Source of the DNA: Nitrospirota bacterium
Lineage (GTDB): Bacteria > Nitrospirota > Thermodesulfovibrionia > Thermodesulfovibrionales > Dissulfurispiraceae
Assembly: GCA_021847795.1 (NCBI GenBank)
Contig: JAJZPZ010000005.1
Span: forward strand, 1 to 50,092
Length of the DNA: 50,092 bases
Direction: 5' to 3'
Shown in pieces: positions 34,317 through 42,984 of this stretch; the first letter of the stretch is position 1, and every line of letters begins with the position of its first letter. Below the pieces are notes generated by a model. The model worked only from the letters and a program-made list of their open reading frames with translations, made no database searches and was not told where the DNA came from. Position numbers and translations under genes: made by a program.

Positions 34317-36142
34317 TGTGCGGAATAATCGGCTATATCGGGAATCAAAACGCCATTCCTATTGTGATGGACGCTCTGAAGCGTCTTGAGTACAGGGGAT
34401 ATGATTCTGCAGGGATTGCCTTCCTCTCGGAAAAGGCAGTGGAGGTAAAACGATGCAAGGGAAAGATCAGCGCATTGGAGAACCTTGTAGCCGGCCTCAA
34501 GGCCGGGAGCAATCTTGCCATCGGGCATACGAGATGGGCGACGCATGGGAAACCGTCGGACGAGAACGCCCACCCGCACAGGTCCGGCCGGGTAGTAGTC
34601 GTCCATAACGGCATTATTGAAAACTACGTGGACCTCAGGCACAAACTGCAGGAAGAGGGATTTCAATTCACTTCCGAGACCGATACGGAAGTGCTCTGCC
34701 ACCTTATCAACAAGCACACGGCAGCGCATACGTTCGAGGGAGCAGTCAGGGCGGCTATCATGGACATCAGGGGCGCATATGCCTTTGCCGTCATCAATGA
34801 GGACGAGCCTGACAAAATCATAGCGGTAAGGAAAGAGAGCCCCCTGGTCATCGGCCTCGGGGAAGGTGAATATTTCCTCGCATCCGATGTCCCCGCTTTC
34901 CTCAACCATTCAAAAGAAGTGATCTTCCTGGACAACAATGAAATGGCCGTTCTCCACAGGGACGGGGTTACCATAACGGACCTTGAAGGGAAGCCGTTGA
35001 ACAAGAGCGTTACGACAATATCGTGGAGCCCGTCGATGGCGGAGAAAGGCGGCTACCGCCATTTCATGCTGAAGGAAATCTACGAGCAGCCCAGGTCCCT
35101 GGCGGATACGATCAGGGGCAGGGTCCTTCCTGAAAAAGGAGAGGTGTCCATCGAGGAATTCGGCTTCACTCCGGAGGCCGTCAGGGGAGTCGATAAAATA
35201 TTCATCATCGCATGCGGAACGTCGTACCATGCAGGAATCATCGGGAAATACATTATCGAGGAGCTTATACGGGTCCCCGTGGAAGTCGATATCGCTTCTG
35301 AATTCAGATACAGGAACCCGATCATCGACAGGAATACGCTTTTCGTCGCAATCACCCAGTCCGGGGAGACGGCAGACACCCTGGCAGCTTCACGGGAAGC
35401 AAAAAGGCTTGGGGCAAAAGTCCTGAGCATCTGCAATGTGATAGGCAGCACCGCGTCCCGCGAATCGGATTTCGTCTTTTACACCCATTCCGGCCCCGAA
35501 ATCGGGGTTGCGTCAACCAAGGCCTTCACAACCCAGATAGTATCCCTGTATCTTTTGGCGATCGCCCTGGGAAAGACAAAAGGGACTCTATCGGACGAAA
35601 CCGCTTCGGGGCTCATCGAGGAACTCCTGCGCCTTCCCGCCAAAGTGGAATCCATACTGGAACTGGACGGGCAGATACAGGCAATTGCTAAAGAGTTCTT
35701 CAAGGCAAGGAATTTCCTTTACCTGGGCAGGGGCATAAACTACCCGATAGCCCTTGAGGGCGCGCTGAAGCTGAAAGAAATATCCTATATCCATGCGGAG
35801 GGATATCCTGCGGGGGAGATGAAGCACGGCCCCATAGCCCTCATTGACGAAGACCTCCCCGTAGTTGTGCTCGCCCCGTCGGGGAAACTCTACGAAAAAG
35901 TCGCCTCCAACATGGAGGAAGTCAAGAGCAGGGGAGGAACCATCATAGTCATTGCCTCGCGCAACAACAAGGCCGTAGAAAATCTGTCGGGGCATTCCAT
36001 ACTCATAGATGAAAGCAACGCTTACCTCAATACCGTATTGCTGACTATCCCGCTGCAGCTCCTTGCCTATCATGTTGCGGTCCTCAGAGGGTGCGATGTA
36101 GATCAGCCGAGAAACCTTGCAAAAAGCGTAACTGTTGAGTAA
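34316..36142 (+). CDS. glmS: Glutamine-fructose-6-phosphate aminotransferase
   Basis: A 608-residue enzyme converting fructose-6-phosphate plus glutamine to glucosamine-6-phosphate, first step to UDP-GlcNAc. The N-terminal nucleophile Cys-2 is exposed after Met removal (MCGIIGYIG). Glutaminase domain (about 1-220) with GHTRWATHG; two SIS isomerase domains (about 285-425 and 455-600) with the CGTSYHAG and SQSGET-type (TQSGETADT) loops; closing RNLAKSVTVE. The start is fixed by Cys-2, yet the only ribosome-binding site is ~37 bases upstream, displaced by a repeat element. No glmS ribozyme was recognised. Confidence 0.97.
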   Translation: MCGIIGYIGNQNAIPIVMDALKRLEYRGYDSAGIAFLSEKAVEVKRCKGKISALENLVAGLKAGSNLAIGHTRWATHGKPSDENAHPHRSGRVVVVHNGIIENYVDLRHKLQEEGFQFTSETDTEVLCHLINKHTAAHTFEGAVRAAIMDIRGAYAFAVINEDEPDKIIAVRKESPLVIGLGEGEYFLASDVPAFLNHSKEVIFLDNNEMAVLHRDGVTITDLEGKPLNKSVTTISWSPSMAEKGGYRHFMLKEIYEQPRSLADTIRGRVLPEKGEVSIEEFGFTPEAVRGVDKIFIIACGTSYHAGIIGKYIIEELIRVPVEVDIASEFRYRNPIIDRNTLFVAITQSGETADTLAASREAKRLGAKVLSICNVIGSTASRESDFVFYTHSGPEIGVASTKAFTTQIVSLYLLAIALGKTKGTLSDETASGLIEELLRLPAKVESILELDGQIQAIAKEFFKARNFLYLGRGINYPIALEGALKLKEISYIHAEGYPAGEMKHGPIALIDEDLPVVVLAPSGKLYEKVASNMEEVKSRGGTIIVIASRNNKAVENLSGHSILIDESNAYLNTVLLTIPLQLLAYHVAVLRGCDVDQPRNLAKSVTVE

Positions 36143-36222
36143 AGCGCGGCATATGTGGAGACAAATGCAGGTAAGTACCTTGTCTTTGTTTGCAGGAATT
36201 TATTATAATTAAGGAGATCACG

Positions 36223-38337
36223 ATGGCAAAGGAAGTCTTATTAGAGGATACCAACTCCCTGCAACGGGAAGCGATCCTGCATACGAAGGGGCCCTTGCTT
36301 GTACTTGCCGGTGCAGGCAGCGGAAAAACAAGAGTAATCACCTGTAAGTTTGCCCATCTTGTAAAGAAAAAGAAATTTGTCCCCGCGTCAATCTTTACCG
36401 TAACCTTTTCACATAAAACAGCAGATGAGATGAGAGAGAGGATCTCCCAGCTTACGGAAAGCGATGTCAGGAATACCTGGATCGGCACATTCCACTCCCA
36501 GTGCAACAGGATCCTTCGCAAAGAAATAAAAGCGCTCGGATATAAGTCCGACTTTTCCATTTACGACGAGGATGACCAGTGCAACCTCATCCGCCACATC
36601 CTCAAGGAGCTCAATATCTATGAGGCCCTGTACAAGGGCGTCTCGTCACGGATCGGCATCCTGAAAGCATCACTGATCTCCCCGGAAGAATTCCTGTCCC
36701 AGGGAGACGGGTTCAGCTTTGATGAGAAACTCGGGAGGGTATATCTTAAATACCAGGATGAGCTGAAGCGCTGCAACGCCCTTGACTTCGACGATCTTAT
36801 CATGTCCACGGTCAGGCTCTTTGAAGAGAGCCCCGACATCCTGAAAAAATACACGGCCCTGTTCCCCTATATCCTGGTGGATGAATTCCAGGATACAAAC
36901 AAGGCCCAGTACCGGCTCCTGCAGCTGCTGTCCTCAGCCCACAAAAGCATCTGTGTCGCAGGCGATGATGATCAGAGCATCTGTAAGTTCAGGGGCGCTG
37001 AAGTCAACAACATCCTGAGCTTCGAGAAGGATTTCCCCGAAGCGACGATCATAAAGCTTGAGCAGAATTACCGGTCGACCCAGAACATCCTGGATGTGTC
37101 CGGCGCGGTGATCGAAAAAAACCCGGACAGGGAACCGAAGAAGTTGTGGACGGACAAGGGCTGCGGGGACAAAGTATGCTATTGCAGGTTCAACACTGAA
37201 GACGAGGAGTCGAGATACGTTGCCAGGACCATTAAGGACCTTTACCTCAAGAACAACTATGAATACGACAACTTCGCGATCCTTTACCGGATAAACCTCC
37301 AGGCCAGGGCCATAGAAGATGCACTCAGGGAGGAAGATATTCCCTACCATGTAATAAGCGGCACGAGTTTTTACCACAGGCGTGAAATAAAGGACCTCCT
37401 TTCCTATATGAGGATAGCCCTGAACCACAACGACAACGTGAGCATGAGGAGGATAATAAACAGCCCTCCGAGGGGCATAGGAGCGTCCACCATATCAAAA
37501 ATCGAGCAGGAGGCGAAGAAAAATTCAGTGGGCCTTTTTGCTGCAATGAATACTGTTCTCAAATCCAACAGCATAGCGCCGTCGCTCAAGGAAAAGCTGC
37601 AGGATTTCGTTAAGGTCATCAATACGCTTTCAGCCGCCACTTATAAGACCGCTGCCGACATGCTGAAAGATATTGTTGAGCGGACGGGCTACATAGAGGA
37701 CATAGAGGAGGAAAGGCTGCAGAACATCATGGAGCTGATAACCTCAGCTGAAAATGTTTCTGTAAAGGACTTCCTCGAAAAGGTGTCTCTCACGCCGCCC
37801 ACCAGCGGCGATGTGCCAAGGAAGTCCTCCGTATCGATGATGACCCTGCATTGCGCCAAGGGCCTGGAGTTCCCTGTTGTGTTCATTGTCGGAGTTGAGG
37901 AAGGGATACTCCCTTATTTTAAGGCAATAGAAGAACAGTCGGAAATGCAGGAAGAGCGCAGGCTCTTTTACGTCGGTATGACGCGCGCAAAGGACATCCT
38001 CTGCCTGAACGGGGTAAAAAAGAGAAAGCTCTACTCTAAAGTCCAGGATCAGGAACCTTCGAGATTCCTGGTAGATATCCCAAAAACCTGCTGTCAATGG
38101 GTAGAGAAGGCAGTTCCCCAGGAGTCGGCAATGGCGCTGAAACCCACCCGCCTGGCGCCGAAGCTTTCCGCTGCGCACGCTTATATAGTGGGGAGCAAGG
38201 TGAAGCATCCTGCATGGGGCGTGGGAATCGTACGGGATTGCCATGAAGACGGCGGAGACACAAAAGTAACGGTCAATTTTCCGAGCGTGGGGCTCAAGCG
38301 GCTCTCCGTCAGGCATGTGCACCTCGAGAAGATGTAA
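36223..38337 (+). CDS. pcrA: UvrD/PcrA-type superfamily 1 DNA helicase
   Basis: A 704-residue 3'-5' helicase for repair and fork clearance. Motifs: Q-motif (NSLQREAI), Walker A AGAGSGKT, Ia FTVTFSHKTA, Walker B VDEFQDTN, III GDDDQSICKFRGA, IV QNYRST, V TLHCAKGLEFPVVF, VI RRLFYVGMTRAK. Motif III has Cys where Tyr is usual in this family. The C-terminal ~50 residues (VKHPAWGVGIVRDC...VNFPSVGLKRLSV) form the Tudor-like RNA-polymerase-binding module of PcrA/UvrD. AAGGAG before ATG 36223 decides the start. Between glmS and gatC on the same strand. Confidence 0.94.
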   Translation: MAKEVLLEDTNSLQREAILHTKGPLLVLAGAGSGKTRVITCKFAHLVKKKKFVPASIFTVTFSHKTADEMRERISQLTESDVRNTWIGTFHSQCNRILRKEIKALGYKSDFSIYDEDDQCNLIRHILKELNIYEALYKGVSSRIGILKASLISPEEFLSQGDGFSFDEKLGRVYLKYQDELKRCNALDFDDLIMSTVRLFEESPDILKKYTALFPYILVDEFQDTNKAQYRLLQLLSSAHKSICVAGDDDQSICKFRGAEVNNILSFEKDFPEATIIKLEQNYRSTQNILDVSGAVIEKNPDREPKKLWTDKGCGDKVCYCRFNTEDEESRYVARTIKDLYLKNNYEYDNFAILYRINLQARAIEDALREEDIPYHVISGTSFYHRREIKDLLSYMRIALNHNDNVSMRRIINSPPRGIGASTISKIEQEAKKNSVGLFAAMNTVLKSNSIAPSLKEKLQDFVKVINTLSAATYKTAADMLKDIVERTGYIEDIEEERLQNIMELITSAENVSVKDFLEKVSLTPPTSGDVPRKSSVSMMTLHCAKGLEFPVVFIVGVEEGILPYFKAIEEQSEMQEERRLFYVGMTRAKDILCLNGVKKRKLYSKVQDQEPSRFLVDIPKTCCQWVEKAVPQESAMALKPTRLAPKLSAAHAYIVGSKVKHPAWGVGIVRDCHEDGGDTKVTVNFPSVGLKRLSVRHVHLEKM

Positions 38338-38438
38338 CACCTTACCGGCACATTGCAGGCTGTAAATAAATGCAGCGAGGACACCGGAGTCTGATTTTCG
38401 ATATGCAGGCATACTTTTCAAATGGAGCGTAACGGCGA

Positions 38439-38726
38439 ATGAGGATAACAAAAGAGGAAGCACGGCACATTGCGAAGCTCTCAAGGCTTTCCCTGTCCGA
38501 GAATGAAGCAGGCGCCTTCAGCGGCCAGTTAAATTCGATTATTGAATACGTGGAGCAGCTTAATAAACTCGATGTCGGCGCCGTAGACCCGACATCCCAT
38601 GTAATACCCCTCAGGAATGTGATGAGAGAGGATATTCCCGCTGCCCCCCTGCCTAGGGAAGAGGCGCTGAAGAATGCGCCGGACGCCACAGAGAAATTTT
38701 ACAGGGTCCCGAAAATAATAGAGTAA
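38439..38726 (+). CDS. gatC: Asp/Glu-tRNA amidotransferase subunit C
   Basis: A 95-residue helical subunit that stabilises GatA in the GatCAB complex, which turns Glu-tRNA(Gln) and Asp-tRNA(Asn) into the amide forms. Hallmarks: start MRITKEEARHIAKLSRLSLSE, LNSIIEYVEQLNKLDV, PTSHVIPL and the closing FYRVPKIIE. Usual length. GGAG precedes ATG 38439. gatA, which often follows, is absent; the next gene is panD behind a heptad repeat element. Confidence 0.95.
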   Translation: MRITKEEARHIAKLSRLSLSENEAGAFSGQLNSIIEYVEQLNKLDVGAVDPTSHVIPLRNVMREDIPAAPLPREEALKNAPDATEKFYRVPKIIE

Positions 38727-38748
38727 AGATAAATGCCGAATAAAAGGT

Positions 38749-38874
38749 GAAATTCTAAATCCTAAACACGAAACTCTAAACAATATCTAAATTCGGAATT
38801 CAAATGCTCCAAACCGTTTCGAATTTGGGTCATTTGAATTTGTTTAGGATTTCGATATTCGGATTTAGGATTTG
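38749..38874. repeat. Heptad-phased inverted repeat between gatC and panD
   Basis: Eighteen consecutive 7-base words in one phase. The left half holds TAAATCC, TAAACAC, GAAACTC, TAAACAA; the right half holds their complements TTGTTTA, GGATTTC, GATATTC, GGATTTA, GGATTTG. The middle is ATTCGGA ATTCAAA ... TCGAATT TTTGAAT. AT-rich, non-coding, ends about 12 bases before the panD ribosome-binding site. Confidence 0.8.
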
Positions 38875-38899
38875 CCGTTTTTGCTTCGCAGGAGGAGTA

Positions 38900-39253
38900 A
38901 TGCTTAGATGCTTTTTGCGCTCAAAGATACACATGGCTACCGTTACCGAGTCGAATCTCGCCTATGAGGGGAGCATTACCATAGACAGGGAGATCATGGA
39001 CATGGCGGGGATCCTTCCCTATGAGCAGGTGATGATCAGCAACCTGAACAACGGGGAGCGGTTTGAGACCTATGTGATCCCCGGCAGGCAGGGCTCGCGG
39101 GAGTTTTGCCTGAACGGGCCTACTGCGAGGAAAGGGGTCGTAGGGGACCGGATCATAATTTTTTCCTACGGCTACATGAACGAACAGGAAATAAAAGACT
39201 TCAAGCCGCAGATCATCAAGATCGACGGCAATAATAATCCGTTAAAGGCTTAG
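38900..39253 (+). CDS. panD: Aspartate 1-decarboxylase proenzyme
   Basis: A 117-residue pyruvoyl enzyme making beta-alanine from aspartate for pantothenate/CoA. Family start MLRCFLRSKIH with Lys-9, then Tyr-22 and the self-cleavage site Gly-24/Ser-25 (YEG-S), which matures to the pyruvoyl group. The NGPTARKGVVGDRIII block of the beta-barrel is present. GGAGGAG just before ATG 38900 fixes the start; the longer frame reads into the heptad repeat. Last gene of the rightward core run. Confidence 0.95.
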   Translation: MLRCFLRSKIHMATVTESNLAYEGSITIDREIMDMAGILPYEQVMISNLNNGERFETYVIPGRQGSREFCLNGPTARKGVVGDRIIIFSYGYMNEQEIKDFKPQIIKIDGNNNPLKA

Positions 39254-39322
39254 CCCTTACCTGCATTACAGGTCCCCACCATTTGCATCACCGGATTAGC
39301 ACGAGATGATTATTTTATCCCG

Positions 39323-39489
39323 CCGCCTTGCAGGGGCCGGATTTTATGAAAATTGCTGCGGGTGTTACGGGGCCAGGTAACGCCCTGGCCCCCTACAGGC
39401 GGATTTGAACAGACCTTTATTTCCTCTCCGGCACTCACCATGCTCAAAGGGAGTTTTAATTTTCACAAAATCCGGCCCCTGCAAGGCGG
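39323..39489. mobile_element. MITE-like palindromic element
   Basis: A 32-base arm at 39323-39354 beginning CCGCCTTGCAGGGGCCGG is repeated inverted at 39458-39489 with one mismatch. Inside is a second hairpin, GGGGCCAGG and CCTGGCCCC (near 39371-39394). No coding capacity. Sits in the 385-base gap between panD and the porin gene. Confidence 0.75.
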
Positions 39490-39558
39490 CAACACACAAG
39501 TGGTCAGTCAACGATGAAATTGTAGTCCCCGTGCGGTTGCATCCACCGGAAGAGCCCG

Positions 39559-39587
39559 AAAAAAAGGAGAGGGCTGTTGCCCTCTCC
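39559..39587 (-). terminator. Terminator of the cytochrome-porin operon
   Basis: GGAGAGGGC (39566-39574), TGTT loop, GCCCTCTCC (39579-39587). Read leftward the perfect nine-pair stem is followed by seven T. Classic Rho-independent form, about 50 bases after the porin stop. Confidence 0.9.
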
Positions 39588-39637
39588 GCAGCGCTAGGAG
39601 GGTCAGGAAACAGGGTCTTTCGCCCCTTTAATTATTC

Positions 39638-41764
39638 TTAAAACTTATACGCAACCGTTGCGAATATGATGTTTGCATTATATGACGGAGCGCTGTACGC
39701 GCCCGTCAGATAGTTGGCGCCTCCGGAGGCATACGTGTACTGATAATTATTCAGTTGGGCATCGCTGTACCTGTAGCGTTCGTATGCATACCCGGCCGAT
39801 ACGGAAAGCGCCTTCGTTACGTTGTAAATCACCTTTGCCGTCAAAGAGCTCTTCTGGTAATCATCCAGGTTGTCAAGATCAATGTTATCGTTGGTGCGTC
39901 CGCCGGTGAGCGCCGCGGCAGTGAGATAGGAAAAGTCGGCATGTCCTTCGGAATCCATGTAGTCATACCGAATCCTTAGCGTCACCACACTGGGAACCAC
40001 GTAAATATCGGCTCCCGCTCCAAAATTGTAGCTCTCATCTTTTTGTGTCACAACCCAGTTGAAATTCGTTGCATTGCTTGTGTCGGTTGGAGCCAGAAGC
40101 GTTGTCCCATTGAAAGGATTATTTCGCTGGAACTGGTGCAGTTTTATTCTCTCGTAATCGTAATATGCGGAAAGCTTCAGCAGCTTTCCGAACGTATAGT
40201 CCGCATCGATATCGATCTCGTTACGCCTGTCGTCCTGCAGCCCGAAAGAGGCGTCTTTGTAATCCGTCTTCTTATACTTGTACCCGATGCCGACAGAAAG
40301 GGCATCCAGCGGATAGATGTCGGCCCCTATCTTGAACGTATCCCTGTCTTTCGGCGCTATATCGAACCGCCTGAGATACTGTTCATAAATGTTCTCTACG
40401 GGGTTGTCATCAACTGAAGGGACCAGGTGGTCGATGCGCCTGCTCAGCCTCTCGTATCCAGCCCTGGCTGTCATAAAGCCCGGGCCGCTCCACCGCACAT
40501 CAACCGCATAAATATTGTCCCTCGTTTTTTCCACATCCAGCCTGTTGTCGAAGTGCGTATCGACATACCGGTATGACGGCAGGATGGTCAGGCGCATGGG
40601 CAGCCTGACCCCGGCTTCCACGCCGTAAGTGTTCCTCTTATAGCCGAACAGGTCATTCGTAAAGGGGACACCGGCTACGGTGGCGAACGTTACAGGATTG
40701 AGGGTTGTGCTCGATAAAGGGTCGGTCGTTTCAATCTCATCCGATTTATTCTTCCTCTGGTAATAGTTGTAAATCAGCTTCCCGTCGATAAAGGGAAGCG
40801 GATGGGCAGTCAGGGCAAACGCATAATTATCTGTATCGGTTTTCCCGTTGAAGACAGAACTGCTGAGACTGGTGAGAGTATCGGCAGTCCCTTCAAAAAT
40901 ATACGATGTCAGGAGATTTGCATTCGATTTCGCCCTCGCTGTGGAGAGGTTCACGTTAAACCTGGTATTCATAGGCAAACGGATACCGCCCTTGAAACCT
41001 ATTTTATAGTACTGGTTATCGGGTGGAAGAGTCAGATTGTCCGTCGATAATGCCGTAGGGTGCTCAAAACTCAGGAAATGGTTCTCATTATCAAAATCGC
41101 TGTAAAAATACTGCACTGAGGCGAAGAGGGGTTTAGTAGCATACCCGAGTTCGACATTCAGGTTGTTCGTCCGGTAATTGATCGGCTCGGGAATCTCAAT
41201 CGCCGGGCCGCCGGGAGTTGTTATGGAGGCGCCGGCCGGTTTTATACCGTTCCTCTCTTCCCTTGCCGTCGCCGCACTGAGATAAAACGGCTTTACGGTA
41301 TCAAGTCTGAGTCCTCCTCCGTACTGTTTTCTTCTAAGAGAATAATCAAACGTTTTCCACGTTCCGGTATTGGTATTGGGCGCACCGGTAAGATTGTTCG
41401 TACCGGTTCCCGAATAAAAGCTCTTTGCGCCATAGGTAATATTGTGAGGGATGTCATTATAGTCGAGAAAGAGTTTCCCCTTCCCCCACGCACCGGCATC
41501 GAAATGATAGTTCTGGTTATCGAAACCGATGTTATGCCCGGAGCCGTCAATAAAGTAATTGCCCGTGTCGTATCCAAGCCTGATGTCCGGGTACACTCCG
41601 GATTTTATATCTCTGTACTCATTGAATTTAGCCTTATTCCCATTGATATCGGTAATCCGTCCCGTCAGGCTTGCATATCCTTCCAACCTGTTCTCCTCTG
41701 CAAAAGCCGTGGAGAGGAGCAGCAGGCAGATAAACGTCGTCAGTATCGCAGTTCTCAATTTCAT
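39638..41764 (-). CDS. MtrB/PioB-family outer-membrane beta-barrel porin
   Basis: A 708-residue outer-membrane protein. Signal peptide (1-22, ending AFA), then repeated amphipathic strands with aromatic girdles throughout and a C-terminal Phe (VAYKF), as needed for barrel insertion. Size and strand pattern match MtrB/PioB porins that sheath a multiheme cytochrome in the outer membrane. The N-terminal CxxC seen in Shewanella MtrB is not present. AGGAGAG before ATG 41764. It lies 12 bases after the decaheme gene and ends at a strong terminator. A decayed relative lies at 42985-43495. Confidence 0.88.
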   Translation of the reverse strand: MKLRTAILTTFICLLLLSTAFAEENRLEGYASLTGRITDINGNKAKFNEYRDIKSGVYPDIRLGYDTGNYFIDGSGHNIGFDNQNYHFDAGAWGKGKLFLDYNDIPHNITYGAKSFYSGTGTNNLTGAPNTNTGTWKTFDYSLRRKQYGGGLRLDTVKPFYLSAATAREERNGIKPAGASITTPGGPAIEIPEPINYRTNNLNVELGYATKPLFASVQYFYSDFDNENHFLSFEHPTALSTDNLTLPPDNQYYKIGFKGGIRLPMNTRFNVNLSTARAKSNANLLTSYIFEGTADTLTSLSSSVFNGKTDTDNYAFALTAHPLPFIDGKLIYNYYQRKNKSDEIETTDPLSSTTLNPVTFATVAGVPFTNDLFGYKRNTYGVEAGVRLPMRLTILPSYRYVDTHFDNRLDVEKTRDNIYAVDVRWSGPGFMTARAGYERLSRRIDHLVPSVDDNPVENIYEQYLRRFDIAPKDRDTFKIGADIYPLDALSVGIGYKYKKTDYKDASFGLQDDRRNEIDIDADYTFGKLLKLSAYYDYERIKLHQFQRNNPFNGTTLLAPTDTSNATNFNWVVTQKDESYNFGAGADIYVVPSVVTLRIRYDYMDSEGHADFSYLTAAALTGGRTNDNIDLDNLDDYQKSSLTAKVIYNVTKALSVSAGYAYERYRYSDAQLNNYQYTYASGGANYLTGAYSAPSYNANIIFATVAYKF

Positions 41765-41776
41765 ATCTCTCCTCCC

Positions 41777-42712
41777 CTATCGTACGAATCTCTTCCCATG
41801 CGTAGATGGGCCGTTGCTTCCGTGAATGTTCGTGTGGCAGTTGAGGCAACTGCGCGCAACCAGCTTATTGCTGACAGTTCCTCCCGCCGGCGGATTGAAT
41901 GTATTGAACCTTGTATAGGGAGCTCCCGGATGACCTCTTGTCTCATGGCAGCTCTGGCAAAGCTCCGGAGTTTTCTTGTCAAGGAGCCTGTTATGGTTGC
42001 TGCCGTGGGGCGTGTGGCATATCAGGCAATTCTCATCAACAGGAGGATGCTCCCACATATACGGCCCCCTCTTGTCCGCATGGCATTTGTAGCAAAGCTC
42101 GTTGACCGAATCGGCCTTTATCATTTTCGAACTGAATGTGCCGTGCGGATCGTGGCAATCGGTGCACCTGACCAACCCTTCGTTGATGGGGTGGTGCGAT
42201 TGCTTGTTTGTCATCGCGTTGATATCCCTGTGGCAACCGTAGCAAAGCCCGGGAGTACTCATCTTCAGGTTCTCCGGCCTGCCCGAGTGCGGAGAATGGC
42301 AGTTATCGCAGGAAACCCCGGCCCTCTTGTGCATGCTCAGATCCCAAAATGCCAGGTGTTCCGTCTCCTCGTGACATGAAAGGCATCGCGCAGCCTTTTC
42401 GTCCGCAATTTGCTTTCTGCTGAAAGGGAATATGCCGGTCCCTTTCCCGCCGCCCGCACTTACGTGGGCTGCGCCGGGTCCGTGGCACGATTCGCATGCA
42501 TGCTTGTTGGCCGGACTCCCGGGAATAGCCTTCTTTGCATGGATAGATCGCGCATAGCTCTCGTAGTAGCCTTCGTGGCAGCCTTTACAGACGTCCGCCC
42601 CCACATAACCGGCATCTCCCTGTGCACTGCCCGGGGAAACCATGCCGAAGGAAATCAGAACCGGAAAAAACAATGCTGTAAGAAATCTCGACAGGTAGAA
42701 AAGCTTTCTCAT
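41777..42712 (-). CDS. DmsE/MtrA-type periplasmic decaheme c-type cytochrome
   Basis: A 311-residue exported cytochrome. Signal peptide (about 1-31, ending SAQG) then ten CXXCH motifs in order: CKGCH, CESCH, CLSCH, CDNCH, CYGCH, CTDCH, CYKCH, CLICH, CQSCH, CLNCH, with many additional His for bis-His ligation. Length and heme number match DmsE/MtrA, which carries electrons from the periplasm into the outer-membrane porin. ATG 42712 lies six bases after GGAGG; the ATG at 42718 abuts it. Forms an operon with the MtrB-like porin. No outer surface cytochrome (MtrC) is in the window. Confidence 0.96.
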   Translation of the reverse strand: MRKLFYLSRFLTALFFPVLISFGMVSPGSAQGDAGYVGADVCKGCHEGYYESYARSIHAKKAIPGSPANKHACESCHGPGAAHVSAGGGKGTGIFPFSRKQIADEKAARCLSCHEETEHLAFWDLSMHKRAGVSCDNCHSPHSGRPENLKMSTPGLCYGCHRDINAMTNKQSHHPINEGLVRCTDCHDPHGTFSSKMIKADSVNELCYKCHADKRGPYMWEHPPVDENCLICHTPHGSNHNRLLDKKTPELCQSCHETRGHPGAPYTRFNTFNPPAGGTVSNKLVARSCLNCHTNIHGSNGPSTHGKRFVR

Positions 42713-42818
42713 TCTCATCCTCCATTTTCCGCTCGATATCGTTTAATTTTTATTCATTAACCGTGTATGGATAACCGCTTTTGCAGCAATAGTTTTCTGC
42801 GGAGGACCGCTAATTTAA

Positions 42819-42846
42819 ATCATAGCAAAGGTTTGTAGCTTGTCAA
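42819..42846 (-). promoter_or_regulatory. Promoter of decaheme-porin operon
   Basis: Minus strand TTGACA (42841-42846), 16-base spacer, TATGAT (42819-42824), about 105 bases before the cytochrome start. Near-consensus, so basal expression should be strong; no FNR-type dyad was recognised at -41.5. Confidence 0.75.
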
Positions 42847-42943
42847 GGTTTTTTTACATTCCTGCTCCGGATGGGGCGGCAGACACATCTTTTGCAAAGC
42901 AGGATGTCGGTATAGCTACATATTCAGGGCGCACCGAGTGGGA

Positions 42944-42973
42944 GAAAAAAAGGGAGGGCGGAACCGCCCTCCC
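42944..42973 (-). terminator. Terminator after the decayed porin gene
   Basis: GGGAGGGCGG (42952-42961), AA, CCGCCCTCCC (42964-42973); read leftward the ten-pair stem is followed by seven T. It now ends transcription coming from bioD through the pseudogene. Confidence 0.85.
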
Positions 42974-42984
42974 TTTTCAAGAGT

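Noticed and set aside
41444-42379. Long plus-strand open frame (311 codons) across the porin and cytochrome genes
   Set aside because: Both genes on the other strand have signal peptides, family motifs and ribosome-binding sites; this frame has none.
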